This document shows positions 1-7,222 of a stretch of 10,529 nt of DNA, one piece after another. The notes below the pieces were generated by a model. It made no database searches and was not told where the DNA came from. It saw only the letters and a list, made by a program, of their open reading frames with translations. The position numbers and the translations under genes are program-made. Position 1 is the stretch's first letter. Each line of letters starts with the position of its first letter. This stretch comes from Lachnospiraceae bacterium (GTDB lineage Bacteria; Bacillota_A; Clostridia; Lachnospirales; Lachnospiraceae): contig JAFZQP010000110.1 of the NCBI GenBank assembly GCA_017620345.1, positions 1 through 10,529 of the forward strand, read 5' to 3'.

Positions 1-153
1 AGCAAGAACATCCTCACTAAAAGATGTCTCCTCGATGATCTCCTGATCAGCGGCAAAAACATTTACGGGGCCGGTAACTGCAGCAAGAAGCTGTGACGCA
101 ATAACTGTCCATGCAAATACAATACCCATTACAGAGCTTTTGTTGATCCTCAT
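1..153 (-). CDS. Secreted protein, N-terminal fragment with Sec signal peptide (3' end beyond window)
   Basis: This gene starts at ATG 153-151 and is open to the window edge, giving 51 visible codons. The first residues read MRINKSSVMGIVFAWT. A short basic n-region (R2, K5) precedes a hydrophobic stretch of about residues 8-33. Small residues follow at VFAAD (32-36), a plausible signal peptidase I site after A34 or A35. The mature part begins with an acidic run (DQEIIEETSFSED), common just after the signal in exported clostridial proteins. There is no lipobox cysteine, so a lipoprotein is unlikely. The start is set by a strong Shine-Dalgarno 8 nt upstream. A competing ATG at 160 opens a different frame without a signal sequence. 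It lies 33 nt after the leuS stop with no terminator or room for a promoter, so read-through from leuS is likely. The function cannot be read from this fragment. Confidence 0.72.
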   Translation of the reverse strand, partial: MRINKSSVMGIVFAWTVIASQLLAAVTGPVNVFAADQEIIEETSFSEDVLA

Positions 154-161
154 AATCCATA

Positions 162-168
162 CCTCTCC
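162..168 (-). promoter_or_regulatory. Ribosome binding site of the secreted-protein gene
   Basis: On the minus strand the sequence is GGAGAGG followed by an 8-nt spacer and ATG at 153. This supports a real gene start in the short gap after leuS and selects ATG 153 over the out-of-frame ATG at 160. Confidence 0.7.
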
Positions 169-186
169 AAAAGTATTAAGATATTA

Positions 187-2586
187 CTATTTCATTACTA
201 TGTTCACGATCTTGCCGGGAACATATATTTCCTTCACGATATTGCCCGTAAGTTTATCTGCAACTGCCTCTTTGCCCTTGGCAATGGCTGATTCTTTGGC
301 TTCATCCTTGTCGATCATGATCGTCGTACGAAGCTTTCCGTTTATCTGCACTGCGATCTCTATCGTGGCATCAACAGTCTTGGCCTCATCGTACTCGGGC
401 CACGGTGCTACGGCAACGAGTCCTTCGCCACCAAGCTGCTCCCACAGTTCCTCGCATATATGCGGGCTGAACGGCGACAGGAGCCTTATGAACACCATAA
501 GTTCATCTTTTGTGATGGATCCGTTCGCATATACTTCGTTCATGAAAGTCATCATCGCAGCAACAGCGGTGTTGAACTTCATCTGTTCTATATCCTCGGT
601 CACTTTCTTGATCATCTTATGAAGACTTGATTCAAGACTTGTATCTCCCGATTTTATGTCAACCATAGAAGGAAGCTGGTAGAACCTGTCAATAAATCTC
701 TTACAGCCTTTGACGCCGTTCTCACTCCAAGGAGTGGCAGCACCGTAATCTCCCATGAACAGCACATAAAGGCGGAGCGTATCAGCACCGTATTCACTGA
801 CGATATCCATCGGATCAACAACATTACCCTTACTCTTACTCATCTTTTCACCGTCAGGTCCCAGGATCAGTCCCTGGTATGAGCGCTTTGCATAAGGCTC
901 GGGTGTGTTCACTACACCTATATCATACAGGAATCTGTGCCAGAATCTTGAGTATATAAGGTGGCGGGTTACATGCTCCATACCTCCGTTATACCAGTCA
1001 ACAGGCATCCAGTATTTAAGCTTATCCTGATCCGCAAGTGCCTTGTCGTTCTTCGGATCGCAGAAACGAAGGAAGTACCATGATGAGCCTGCCCACTGAG
1101 GCATCGTATCGGTCTCTCGCTTTGCATCTGCCCCGCACTTAGGACACTTGCAGTTAACGAACGAATCTATCTTGGCAAGCGGCGAATTACCGTCTTCACC
1201 GGGTTCAAAGTTCTCGACATCGGGAAGTGTGAGCGGAAGCTCTTCATAAGGAACCGCACCAACTCCGCAATGAGGGCAATGAATAAGCGGTATCGGCTCA
1301 CCCCAGTATCTCTGACGGTTGAACGCCCAGTCCTTCATCTTGTACTGAACACCCTTCTTACCGATGCCCTTCTCCTCAAGGTATCCGAGCATCTTCGCGA
1401 TGGAATCCTTCTTGTTCGTAAGTCCGTTTAATATATCCGAATTGATCATGTTTCCGTCGCCCGTATAGGCTTCAACGGAAATATCGCCGCCTTCTATGAC
1501 CGGGATGATCTCCACGCCGAACTTCTTAGCAAACTCCCAGTCACGCTGGTCATGAGCAGGCACTGCCATGATAGCGCCGGTACCGTAACCCATCATTACA
1601 TAGTCCGCGATGAATATCGGGATCTCCTTACCGGTGATCGGGTTGATAGCACTTATCCCTGAAAGCTTAACTCCGGTTTTATCCTTAACAAGCTGCGTAC
1701 GCTCAAACTCTGTTTTCTTCGCGCACTCATCACGATAAGCACTGATCTCATCGAAATTACCAAGCCTGTCCTTATACTTATCTATGAGAGGATGCTCCGG
1801 AGCTATGACCATGAACGTTACGCCATAGAGGGTGTCCGGTCTTGTCGTATATATCTCAAGTTTCTCATCTATATCCTTGAGGGTAAAATCAACAAAGGCG
1901 CCTTCACTCCTGCCGATCCAGTTTACTTCCTGCTGCTTGACATTCTCGGGAAAATCAACCGTATCGAGTCCTTCAAGAAGCTTATCCGCATAATCGGTTA
2001 TGCGAAGGTACCATACTGATTTTTCCTTCTGTACAACGTCGCTGTGGCATATGTCACACTTGCCGCCCTGGCTGTCCTCGTTCGAGAGAACGACCTTACA
2101 GTGCGGGCAGTAGTTTACGAGCGTATTGGCACGGAATACAAGGCCCTTTTCAAAGAGCTTAAGGAATATCCACTGTGTCCACTTGTAGTAATCGGGATTG
2201 CTCGTCGCAAGATCCCTGTCCCAGTCAAATGAAAATCCCACTGCACGGAGCTGATCAGAAAAATGTTCGATATTCTGCTGCGTTATAACGGCAGGATGCG
2301 TTCCTGTCTTGATGGCGTAGTTCTCGGCAGGAAGCCCGAAAGAGTCAAACCCTATCGGGAACAGAACATTGTATCCCTGCATGCGGCGCTTTCTCGAGAT
2401 GACCTCTATGCTTGAATAAGCCTTGATATGTCCGACATGCATTCCTGCGCCGGAAGGATACGGAAATTCCACCAGTCCGTAGAACTTCGGCTTGTCGCCA
2501 TTGTCCTGCGCCTTGAATACACCTGCATCCGCCCATCTTTTCTGCCATTTCTTCTCAATTTCTTCGTGATCGTAGTATTTTCCCAT
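187..2586 (-). CDS. leuS: Leucine--tRNA ligase (LeuRS)
   Basis: This is a class I aminoacyl-tRNA synthetase that charges tRNA-Leu with leucine in the cytoplasm, using ATP. From ATG 2586 it is 799 residues, near the roughly 804 of Bacillus LeuRS. The HIGH motif is HVGH (50-53) and the second signature is KMSKS (581-585). The CP1 editing domain shows TTRPDT (247-252) and HDQRD with D346, matching the E. coli editing residues T252 and D345. Two cysteine sets look zinc-binding: CPHC (160-163) with CDIC (177-180), and CPHC (437-440) with CPKC (481-484). The anticodon-binding helical domain covers about 650-730 (SPFSPHICEELWE near 704-716), followed by the C-terminal domain. The leucine-specific insertion before KMSKS in E. 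coli is absent (QGLILGPDGEKMSKS), as in Bacillus. An in-frame GTG at 2595 overlaps the Shine-Dalgarno, so ATG 2586 is preferred. It follows miaB by 11 nt with no T-box leader. Confidence 0.98.
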   Translation of the reverse strand: MGKYYDHEEIEKKWQKRWADAGVFKAQDNGDKPKFYGLVEFPYPSGAGMHVGHIKAYSSIEVISRKRRMQGYNVLFPIGFDSFGLPAENYAIKTGTHPAVITQQNIEHFSDQLRAVGFSFDWDRDLATSNPDYYKWTQWIFLKLFEKGLVFRANTLVNYCPHCKVVLSNEDSQGGKCDICHSDVVQKEKSVWYLRITDYADKLLEGLDTVDFPENVKQQEVNWIGRSEGAFVDFTLKDIDEKLEIYTTRPDTLYGVTFMVIAPEHPLIDKYKDRLGNFDEISAYRDECAKKTEFERTQLVKDKTGVKLSGISAINPITGKEIPIFIADYVMMGYGTGAIMAVPAHDQRDWEFAKKFGVEIIPVIEGGDISVEAYTGDGNMINSDILNGLTNKKDSIAKMLGYLEEKGIGKKGVQYKMKDWAFNRQRYWGEPIPLIHCPHCGVGAVPYEELPLTLPDVENFEPGEDGNSPLAKIDSFVNCKCPKCGADAKRETDTMPQWAGSSWYFLRFCDPKNDKALADQDKLKYWMPVDWYNGGMEHVTRHLIYSRFWHRFLYDIGVVNTPEPYAKRSYQGLILGPDGEKMSKSKGNVVDPMDIVSEYGADTLRLYVLFMGDYGAATPWSENGVKGCKRFIDRFYQLPSMVDIKSGDTSLESSLHKMIKKVTEDIEQMKFNTAVAAMMTFMNEVYANGSITKDELMVFIRLLSPFSPHICEELWEQLGGEGLVAVAPWPEYDEAKTVDATIEIAVQINGKLRTTIMIDKDEAKESAIAKGKEAVADKLTGNIVKEIYVPGKIVNIVMK

Positions 2587-2594
2587 TTTTTTCA

Positions 2595-2599
2595 CTCCT
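2595..2599 (-). promoter_or_regulatory. Ribosome binding site of leuS, overlapping the miaB stop codon
   Basis: The minus strand reads AGGAG, then an 8-nt spacer, then ATG 2586. The AG of the miaB TAG stop (2600-2598) forms the first two bases of this site. The alternative GTG at 2595-2593 begins inside the site and is therefore an unlikely start. The arrangement implies that ribosomes ending miaB re-initiate on leuS. Confidence 0.75.
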
Positions 2600-4031
2600 A
2601 ACTTTCTGTTATAGCTTCTCCAATATAGTAAAATCCCTTACACTTTTCAAGCCTCACCGGCACAATCTTACCGATAAGCTCTTTCCCACCCGGGAAATGC
2701 ACATTGAGGTTGTTCGACAGCCTTCCGGTAACAAGAGCCTGATCCTGCCTGTTTATGTCCTCAACCAGAACATCCATGACCTTTCCTTCGTTCTTCATCG
2801 CCTGTTCCACCGATACTTCCTGAACCCGAGCCAGTACCCTGTCAAAGAATACCTTGACCTTCTCCGGCGGAACCTGCCCATCCATCGTTGCTGCAGGCGT
2901 TCCGGCACGTTTTGAATATATGAACGTAAATGCGCCGTCAAATCTGACCTTATCAATAACGTCTATTGTATCGTCTATGTCAGCCTCTGTCTCAGTCGGA
3001 TATCCTATGATGATATCAGTCGTAATGGCGATCTCAGGGATCCTGTCCCTGATACGAAGAGCAAGATCGATGTACTGCTCTTTCGTATAACGCCTGTTCA
3101 TTGAAGCAAGGATCCTTGAAGATCCGGATTGAAGCGGCAGATGTATATGCCGACAGATCTTATTTGACGACGCCATGGTATCAATCAGTTCATCAGACAG
3201 ATCCTTGGGATGGCTTGTCATGAACCTGATACGGTCTATCCCGTCGATCGCTTCAACCATCCGTAGAAGTCCTGCAAATGTTATATCTTCTTCAAGTCCT
3301 CTTCCGTATGAATTGACGTTCTGCCCGAGGAGCATAACTTCCCTGACTCCGTCATCAGAAAGTCTCTTTATCTCACCGATTATGTCTTCCGATGTCCTGC
3401 TTCTCTCCCTGCCTCTTACATACGGTACGATACAGTAGCTGCAGAAGTTGTTGCATCCGAACATAATGTTCACGCCGGACTTGAACGAATAATTCCGTTT
3501 TACCGGAATATCTTCAACGATAAGATCGGTATCATCCCATATCTCGGATATCATGTGACCCTTACCGGATACAGCCTCTCTGGTCAGTACTTTTACGATC
3601 AGGCGCGGCAGATCAAATACATTATGTGTCCCGAACACAAGATCCACAAACGAATAACTGTCCATGATCTTCTGTCGTGCCGTAGGCTCCTGCGCAAGGC
3701 ATCCGCACAGGCCTATGATCATGTCGGGGCGCGCCTTTTTTACCGGTCGCAGGCTTCCGAGGTGTCCGTACAGTTTCTGATTGGCGTTATCACGTACCGT
3801 ACATGTATTGAAGATAACAACATCCGCCGACAGTTCATCTTCTTCATATACGAAACCGCATGATTCCAATATGCCGGACAGTTTCTCGGAATCCCTGGCA
3901 TTCATCTGACAACCGAATGTTGTAACATGATATGTAAGATCCCTTCCCGCGGCTGCGGCTCTTTCGGCCACAAGATCACGGGCAGTCTCTATGCTCTGTT
4001 TTTCCAAAAGTGAAACTTCGGGATCGTTCAT
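2598..4031 (-). CDS. miaB: tRNA-2-methylthio-N6-isopentenyladenosine synthase (MiaB, radical SAM methylthiotransferase)
   Basis: MiaB adds the 2-methylthio group to N6-isopentenyladenosine at position 37 of tRNAs reading U-starting codons, making ms2i6A. It uses two [4Fe-4S] clusters and S-adenosylmethionine. The 477-residue protein has all three expected domains. The N-terminal UPF0004 domain has cluster cysteines C41 (TTFGCQMN), C77 (NTCTVR) and C111 (CGCLAQ). The radical SAM core has CxxxCxxC at C193, C197 and C200 (GCNNFCSYC), then LGQNVNSYG (235-243), HLPLQSGS (297-304) and TDIIIGYPTET (338-348). A TRAM RNA-binding domain covers about 413-475. The TTFGCQMN and NTC-VR signatures point to MiaB rather than MtaB or RimO. 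The N-terminal extension of about 30 residues is usual in Firmicutes (YmcB). Its ATG overlaps the cyclo-ligase stop by 4 nt, and leuS follows. The isopentenyl donor enzyme MiaA is not in the window. Confidence 0.96.
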   Translation of the reverse strand: MNDPEVSLLEKQSIETARDLVAERAAAAGRDLTYHVTTFGCQMNARDSEKLSGILESCGFVYEEDELSADVVIFNTCTVRDNANQKLYGHLGSLRPVKKARPDMIIGLCGCLAQEPTARQKIMDSYSFVDLVFGTHNVFDLPRLIVKVLTREAVSGKGHMISEIWDDTDLIVEDIPVKRNYSFKSGVNIMFGCNNFCSYCIVPYVRGRERSRTSEDIIGEIKRLSDDGVREVMLLGQNVNSYGRGLEEDITFAGLLRMVEAIDGIDRIRFMTSHPKDLSDELIDTMASSNKICRHIHLPLQSGSSRILASMNRRYTKEQYIDLALRIRDRIPEIAITTDIIIGYPTETEADIDDTIDVIDKVRFDGAFTFIYSKRAGTPAATMDGQVPPEKVKVFFDRVLARVQEVSVEQAMKNEGKVMDVLVEDINRQDQALVTGRLSNNLNVHFPGGKELIGKIVPVRLEKCKGFYYIGEAITES

Positions 4032-4630
4032 CTGCGGTATATTTCCTTTTCGGTGATCACCATATCTACGGATCTGTCACTGCCCTCGGGCTCAAAATCA
4101 TCTGCGATCTGCACTCCGTAAGCAAGACCTATTGTCCGTTTCGGTGTATTGAGTCTTATGAATCTGTCATAAAATGCCTTCCCGTATCCGATCCTGTGGC
4201 ATTTCCTGTCAAACCCTACAGCGGGAGTTATGCATATGTCCGCTGTATCCGTAAACTTTGTAAGCCCGGCCGACAGATCCGGTTCGGGTATATTCATGAA
4301 TCCTTCGGTCAGCTTGGACTGATCATTCACAATATAAAATTCAAGATCAGGCTCGCCATCCACGATCCTTGACAGAGGATAAGCCACTGTTTTGCCGTCC
4401 GAGACCGCTTTTTCAAATATCCTGTCTGTCTCTACTTCACAGTTGTAAGCCTTGTATATCAGTATCGTAGAAGCATTCTTATAATCATCGCTTTCAAGAA
4501 AACTGTCGCATATTCTCTCTGAGAGTTTCTTTCTATCATCTGCTGAGAGTGCCTTTCGCGCAGCCAGCATCTCTTTTCTGATAAGCGCCTTCCTCGTTCT
4601 GATGTTTCCTACGTTCTTATCATCTGTCAT
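4028..4630 (-). CDS. 5-formyltetrahydrofolate cyclo-ligase
   Basis: This enzyme (EC 6.3.3.2, 5-FCL/MTHFS family) converts 5-formyl-THF plus ATP to 5,10-methenyl-THF, returning a dead-end folate to the one-carbon pool. The protein is 200 residues, normal for the family. The N-terminal basic helix (KALIRKEMLAARKAL, 14-28) holds the lysine and arginine positions that contact ATP phosphates. Residues 111-117 read FMNIPEP, the family's G-I-x-E-P region. The main signature is TPAVGFDRKCHRIGYGKAF (135-153) followed by YDRF. A terminal D-x-x-V-D-x-V-I-T-E (185-194) closes the active site. One glycine of the usual GxGxGyYDR loop is alanine here (A152). The ATG shares one base with the proB TGA (TGATG), and the stop overlaps miaB by 4 nt, so all three are probably translated in series. 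The gene is named fthC, yqgN, ygfA or fau in different organisms, so the symbol is left blank. Confidence 0.95.
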   Translation of the reverse strand: MTDDKNVGNIRTRKALIRKEMLAARKALSADDRKKLSERICDSFLESDDYKNASTILIYKAYNCEVETDRIFEKAVSDGKTVAYPLSRIVDGEPDLEFYIVNDQSKLTEGFMNIPEPDLSAGLTKFTDTADICITPAVGFDRKCHRIGYGKAFYDRFIRLNTPKRTIGLAYGVQIADDFEPEGSDRSVDMVITEKEIYRR

Positions 4631-5520
4631 CAGATGTTCCCTTTCATTCTCCTGTCTATGAAATCCGCAATACGAAAATCATCATCGGCGTTTGCCATAA
4701 ACAGAGTTCCGTAGTTCCTGCCTTCCATGATCTTATGTATAACGGATACATCCTTACCGTTTGCGATGACCATATCGGCACCGCTTGCTGTTGCAACCTT
4801 TGCCGCATGAAGCTTTGCGTTCATGCCTCCGGTCCCTATGCTCGTCCCGGTGCTTTCTTTGGCCATTTCACTGTATTTATCATCAAGTTTTTCTATTATT
4901 CGTATGAGTTTTGCATCCTTGTTCGAATGCGGATCATCTGTATACATCCCGTCGATATCCGACAACAGGATCAGAAGGTCTGCTCCTGTCAGTGCCGCAA
5001 CGAGCGATGCGAGAAAATCATTGTCGCCGAATGTATCTTCAACCTCGTGCGTTGCAACAGTATCATTTTCATTAACGACGGGTATAACCCCGAGTTCCAG
5101 CAGTTTATTGAATGTGTTCTGTGCATTCCTTCTGCTTGAAGGCTCCACCATAGTATGCATAGTCATGAGTATCTGCGCGGTCACATGGTTATACTCCGCA
5201 AACAGTCTCTCATATATCATCATGAGTCTGGCCTGACCGATCGCAGCGCACGCCTGCTTGAGCGGAATGTCACCGTCACCCGGAGTTACGCTCACTGTTT
5301 TCTTTCCGACCGCTATCGCACCGGAGGATACAAGTATGACATCCCTGCCCTGGTTCTTCAGCTCGCAAAGTTCTCTTACAAGACGTTCCATCTTTGTAAG
5401 ATTAAGCTCACCCGTCTTCATATGATGAAGGCTCGAACTTCCTATCTTAACGACAATACGCTTTCTGTCTTTTATCTTTTCACGTATGGCCGCTTCATGC
5501 TCAGTCATCTTCTCAGCCAC
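4630..5520 (-). CDS. proB: Glutamate 5-kinase, short form without PUA domain
   Basis: ProB phosphorylates L-glutamate to gamma-glutamyl phosphate, the first and feedback-controlled step of proline synthesis. It belongs to the amino acid kinase family. Motifs in the 296-residue product are VKIGSSS (24-30), VSSGAIAVG (64-72), QACAAIGQ (89-96), VNENDTV (149-155), FGDND (164-168), LSDIDGMYTDDP (186-197) and GTGGMNAK (229-236). The chain ends soon after the kinase fold. The C-terminal PUA domain of the E. coli (367 residues) or B. subtilis enzyme is missing, but the end is a clean TGA and not a visible break. The chosen start is GTG 5520, 6 nt after GGAGG. ATG 5547 would overlap the upstream gene by 26 nt, and ATG 5508 is 18 nt from that site. 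The next gene downstream is a folate enzyme, not proA, so the reductase partner must be elsewhere. Confidence 0.95.
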   Translation of the reverse strand: MAEKMTEHEAAIREKIKDRKRIVVKIGSSSLHHMKTGELNLTKMERLVRELCELKNQGRDVILVSSGAIAVGKKTVSVTPGDGDIPLKQACAAIGQARLMMIYERLFAEYNHVTAQILMTMHTMVEPSSRRNAQNTFNKLLELGVIPVVNENDTVATHEVEDTFGDNDFLASLVAALTGADLLILLSDIDGMYTDDPHSNKDAKLIRIIEKLDDKYSEMAKESTGTSIGTGGMNAKLHAAKVATASGADMVIANGKDVSVIHKIMEGRNYGTLFMANADDDFRIADFIDRRMKGNI

Positions 5521-5521
5521 T

Positions 5522-7222
5522 TTATTCCTCCGTTTCCACCTTATCATAGCGGTACTTTTCTATCACAGCCACTGCACATTTTATACCGTCTGCGGCAGCG
5601 GACACTATCCCGCCTGCATAACCCGCTCCCTCTCCGCACGGATACAGACCTTTTACCGTGGATTCGAGATCATCACCACGTTCTATACGGACCGGTGATG
5701 AGGTTCTTGTTTCCACACCGGCCATGACCGCATCATATGCGTCAAAGTCTTTCCTAGTATACCCAAATTTCTTTATTGATTCAATTATTGCTTTATCGAT
5801 CCTGTCAGAGTATATACCCCGAAGATTTGAAGGCTTCGCATCTCCCTTCACACAGTCAGTAAGATCCCGGACCTGCCCGGACGCCTCATTTTTCACAAAA
5901 TCTCCAAAATACTGCACCGGTAGCGCTCCTTCACCCCGCCTGTACGCCTCTTCCTCGATATTTCGCTGGAAATACATACCGGCAAGAGGATGATCTTTCG
6001 GTACCTGTGACTGGATAAAATCATCCGGATCCACTGCTGCGATTATTGCGGAATTAGCGAAACGACCGTCTCTTTTATATTCGCTCATCCCGTTAACGCA
6101 AGACCTTCCCTCTTCGCTTGATGCATTTACCACATACCCACCGGGACACATACAGAAACTGTAAACTCGTATATCGTTCGATGATGTATTTGCAACTTTA
6201 TAATCCGCAGGGGCAAGACCGAGGCGTTCCGGATCTTCAACGCCATAGCTCCATTCATTCACAATGCTCTGCGGATGGATAACACGAAATCCCATGGCAA
6301 AACTCTTGGCACTCATAGGAATACCGGAGTCATATAGCATCTCAAACGTATCTCTTGCACTGTGTCCTATCGCAAGTATGCAAATATCCGTATCGACTGT
6401 TGATACATTGCCGCTTTCAAGATCGGAAAGCACAATTTTACTCAAATGCCCGTCTTCGGAAACGATCCCGGACAGACAAGTATTGAACATGACTTCTCCG
6501 CCGAGATCAATGATCTCTTTACGAATATTCCTGACAACATCTTTAAGCTTGTCTGTTCCGATATGAGGCTTGGCATCAGTCAGTATATCCTGCGGTGCCC
6601 CGTGCTCGGCAAATGTGCTTATGACAAATGTATTTCTTCCGCTGACATCTTTTGTCAGAGTATTGAGTTTTCCGTCCGAGAAAGTTCCGGCTCCGCCTTC
6701 CCCAAACTGTACATTAGAACGTGGGGACAATCTGCCGTTCTTCCAGAACTCTTCCACACGTTTTGTCCGTTCATCGACAGGCTCGCCTCTTTCTACAAGC
6801 AGCGGACAAAAGCCCCGCCTTGCAAGAAGGAGTGCACTAAACAGTCCTGCCGGGCCCGCACCCACAACAACCGGCCTGTTTTTAAGTTTTTGATCCCCGC
6901 ATTCCGGGATCACAAAACGGGCGATATCATCCGTTAATATCTTATCCCGTTTTTTCCTGATTGCAGGTGTTTTGCCGTTCTTTTCAAAGAAATCGACTAT
7001 CTTTTTTTCGTCCCTGTCACCTATTATGACAAGTACGGTATATACAAAGAAAATATCGGGCTTCTTTCTTGCATCCGTTGATCTTCTTAAGATCTTATAT
7101 GAATAATCCGGATAAGAATTGCCCGGATATATCTTATCCAGGCATAAAATATCGGCTATCTTATCCATTATCCTGTCCGTTCTATCGGTAACCGGAAGCT
7201 TGATATCCCTTATCCTAAGCAT
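5522..7222 (-). CDS. FAD-dependent dehydrogenase of the COG2509 type, substrate unknown
   Basis: This is a cytoplasmic flavoprotein, 566 residues from ATG 7222. It has a family-typical N-terminal domain of about 100 residues beginning MLRIRDIKLPV and containing the conserved STDARKKPDIFFVYTV block (48-63). A Rossmann FAD-binding fold follows, with VVVGAGPAGLF (118-128) and an acidic Glu at 144 (LLVERGE) for the ribose. Further conserved blocks are FGEGGAGTFSDGKLNT (173-188), a cysteine-containing YSFCMCPGGYVVNASSE (354-370), and the C-terminal FAD closure CGEGAGYAGGI (529-539). The match to the COG2509 family of uncharacterised dehydrogenases, widespread in Firmicutes, is clear. The physiological substrate is not known to me. 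Its ATG overlaps the preceding flavoprotein's stop by 8 nt. A longer in-frame GTG at 7231 sits within the Shine-Dalgarno and is rejected. The end supplies the ribosome binding site for proB. Confidence 0.92.
   Translation of the reverse strand: MLRIRDIKLPVTDRTDRIMDKIADILCLDKIYPGNSYPDYSYKILRRSTDARKKPDIFFVYTVLVIIGDRDEKKIVDFFEKNGKTPAIRKKRDKILTDDIARFVIPECGDQKLKNRPVVVGAGPAGLFSALLLARRGFCPLLVERGEPVDERTKRVEEFWKNGRLSPRSNVQFGEGGAGTFSDGKLNTLTKDVSGRNTFVISTFAEHGAPQDILTDAKPHIGTDKLKDVVRNIRKEIIDLGGEVMFNTCLSGIVSEDGHLSKIVLSDLESGNVSTVDTDICILAIGHSARDTFEMLYDSGIPMSAKSFAMGFRVIHPQSIVNEWSYGVEDPERLGLAPADYKVANTSSNDIRVYSFCMCPGGYVVNASSEEGRSCVNGMSEYKRDGRFANSAIIAAVDPDDFIQSQVPKDHPLAGMYFQRNIEEEAYRRGEGALPVQYFGDFVKNEASGQVRDLTDCVKGDAKPSNLRGIYSDRIDKAIIESIKKFGYTRKDFDAYDAVMAGVETRTSSPVRIERGDDLESTVKGLYPCGEGAGYAGGIVSAAADGIKCAVAVIEKYRYDKVETEE
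5527..5531 (-). promoter_or_regulatory. Ribosome binding site of proB, inside the end of the upstream gene
   Basis: GGAGG is formed by the last sense codons (Thr-Glu-Glu) of the upstream flavoprotein gene. It is followed by a 6-nt spacer containing that gene's TAA stop, then GTG 5520. This decides the GTG start of proB and indicates translational coupling. Confidence 0.75.

Noticed and set aside
140..622. 160-codon plus-strand open frame antisense to leuS and the secreted-protein start
   Set aside because: It lies opposite a fully conserved synthetase gene, has no ribosome site, and its serine/threonine/isoleucine-rich composition is what an antisense shadow gives.
187..2595. Longer leuS starting at GTG 2595
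   Set aside because: That GTG begins inside the AGGAG ribosome site. ATG 2586 has ideal 8-nt spacing and gives the usual MGKYYDHEEIEKKWQ-type N-terminus.
4735..5236. Two overlapping plus-strand open frames within proB
   Set aside because: Both are shadows of the kinase coding sequence in other frames, with no family resemblance and no upstream ribosome site.
4630..5547. Longer proB starting at ATG 5547
   Set aside because: It would overlap the upstream gene by 26 nt without a clear ribosome site. GTG 5520 sits 6 nt after GGAGG.
5155..5727. 190-codon plus-strand open frame across the proB/flavoprotein junction
   Set aside because: It is antisense to two well-supported genes, has no recognisable domain, and spans their junction in a way expected by chance where TTA/CTA/TCA codons are rare.
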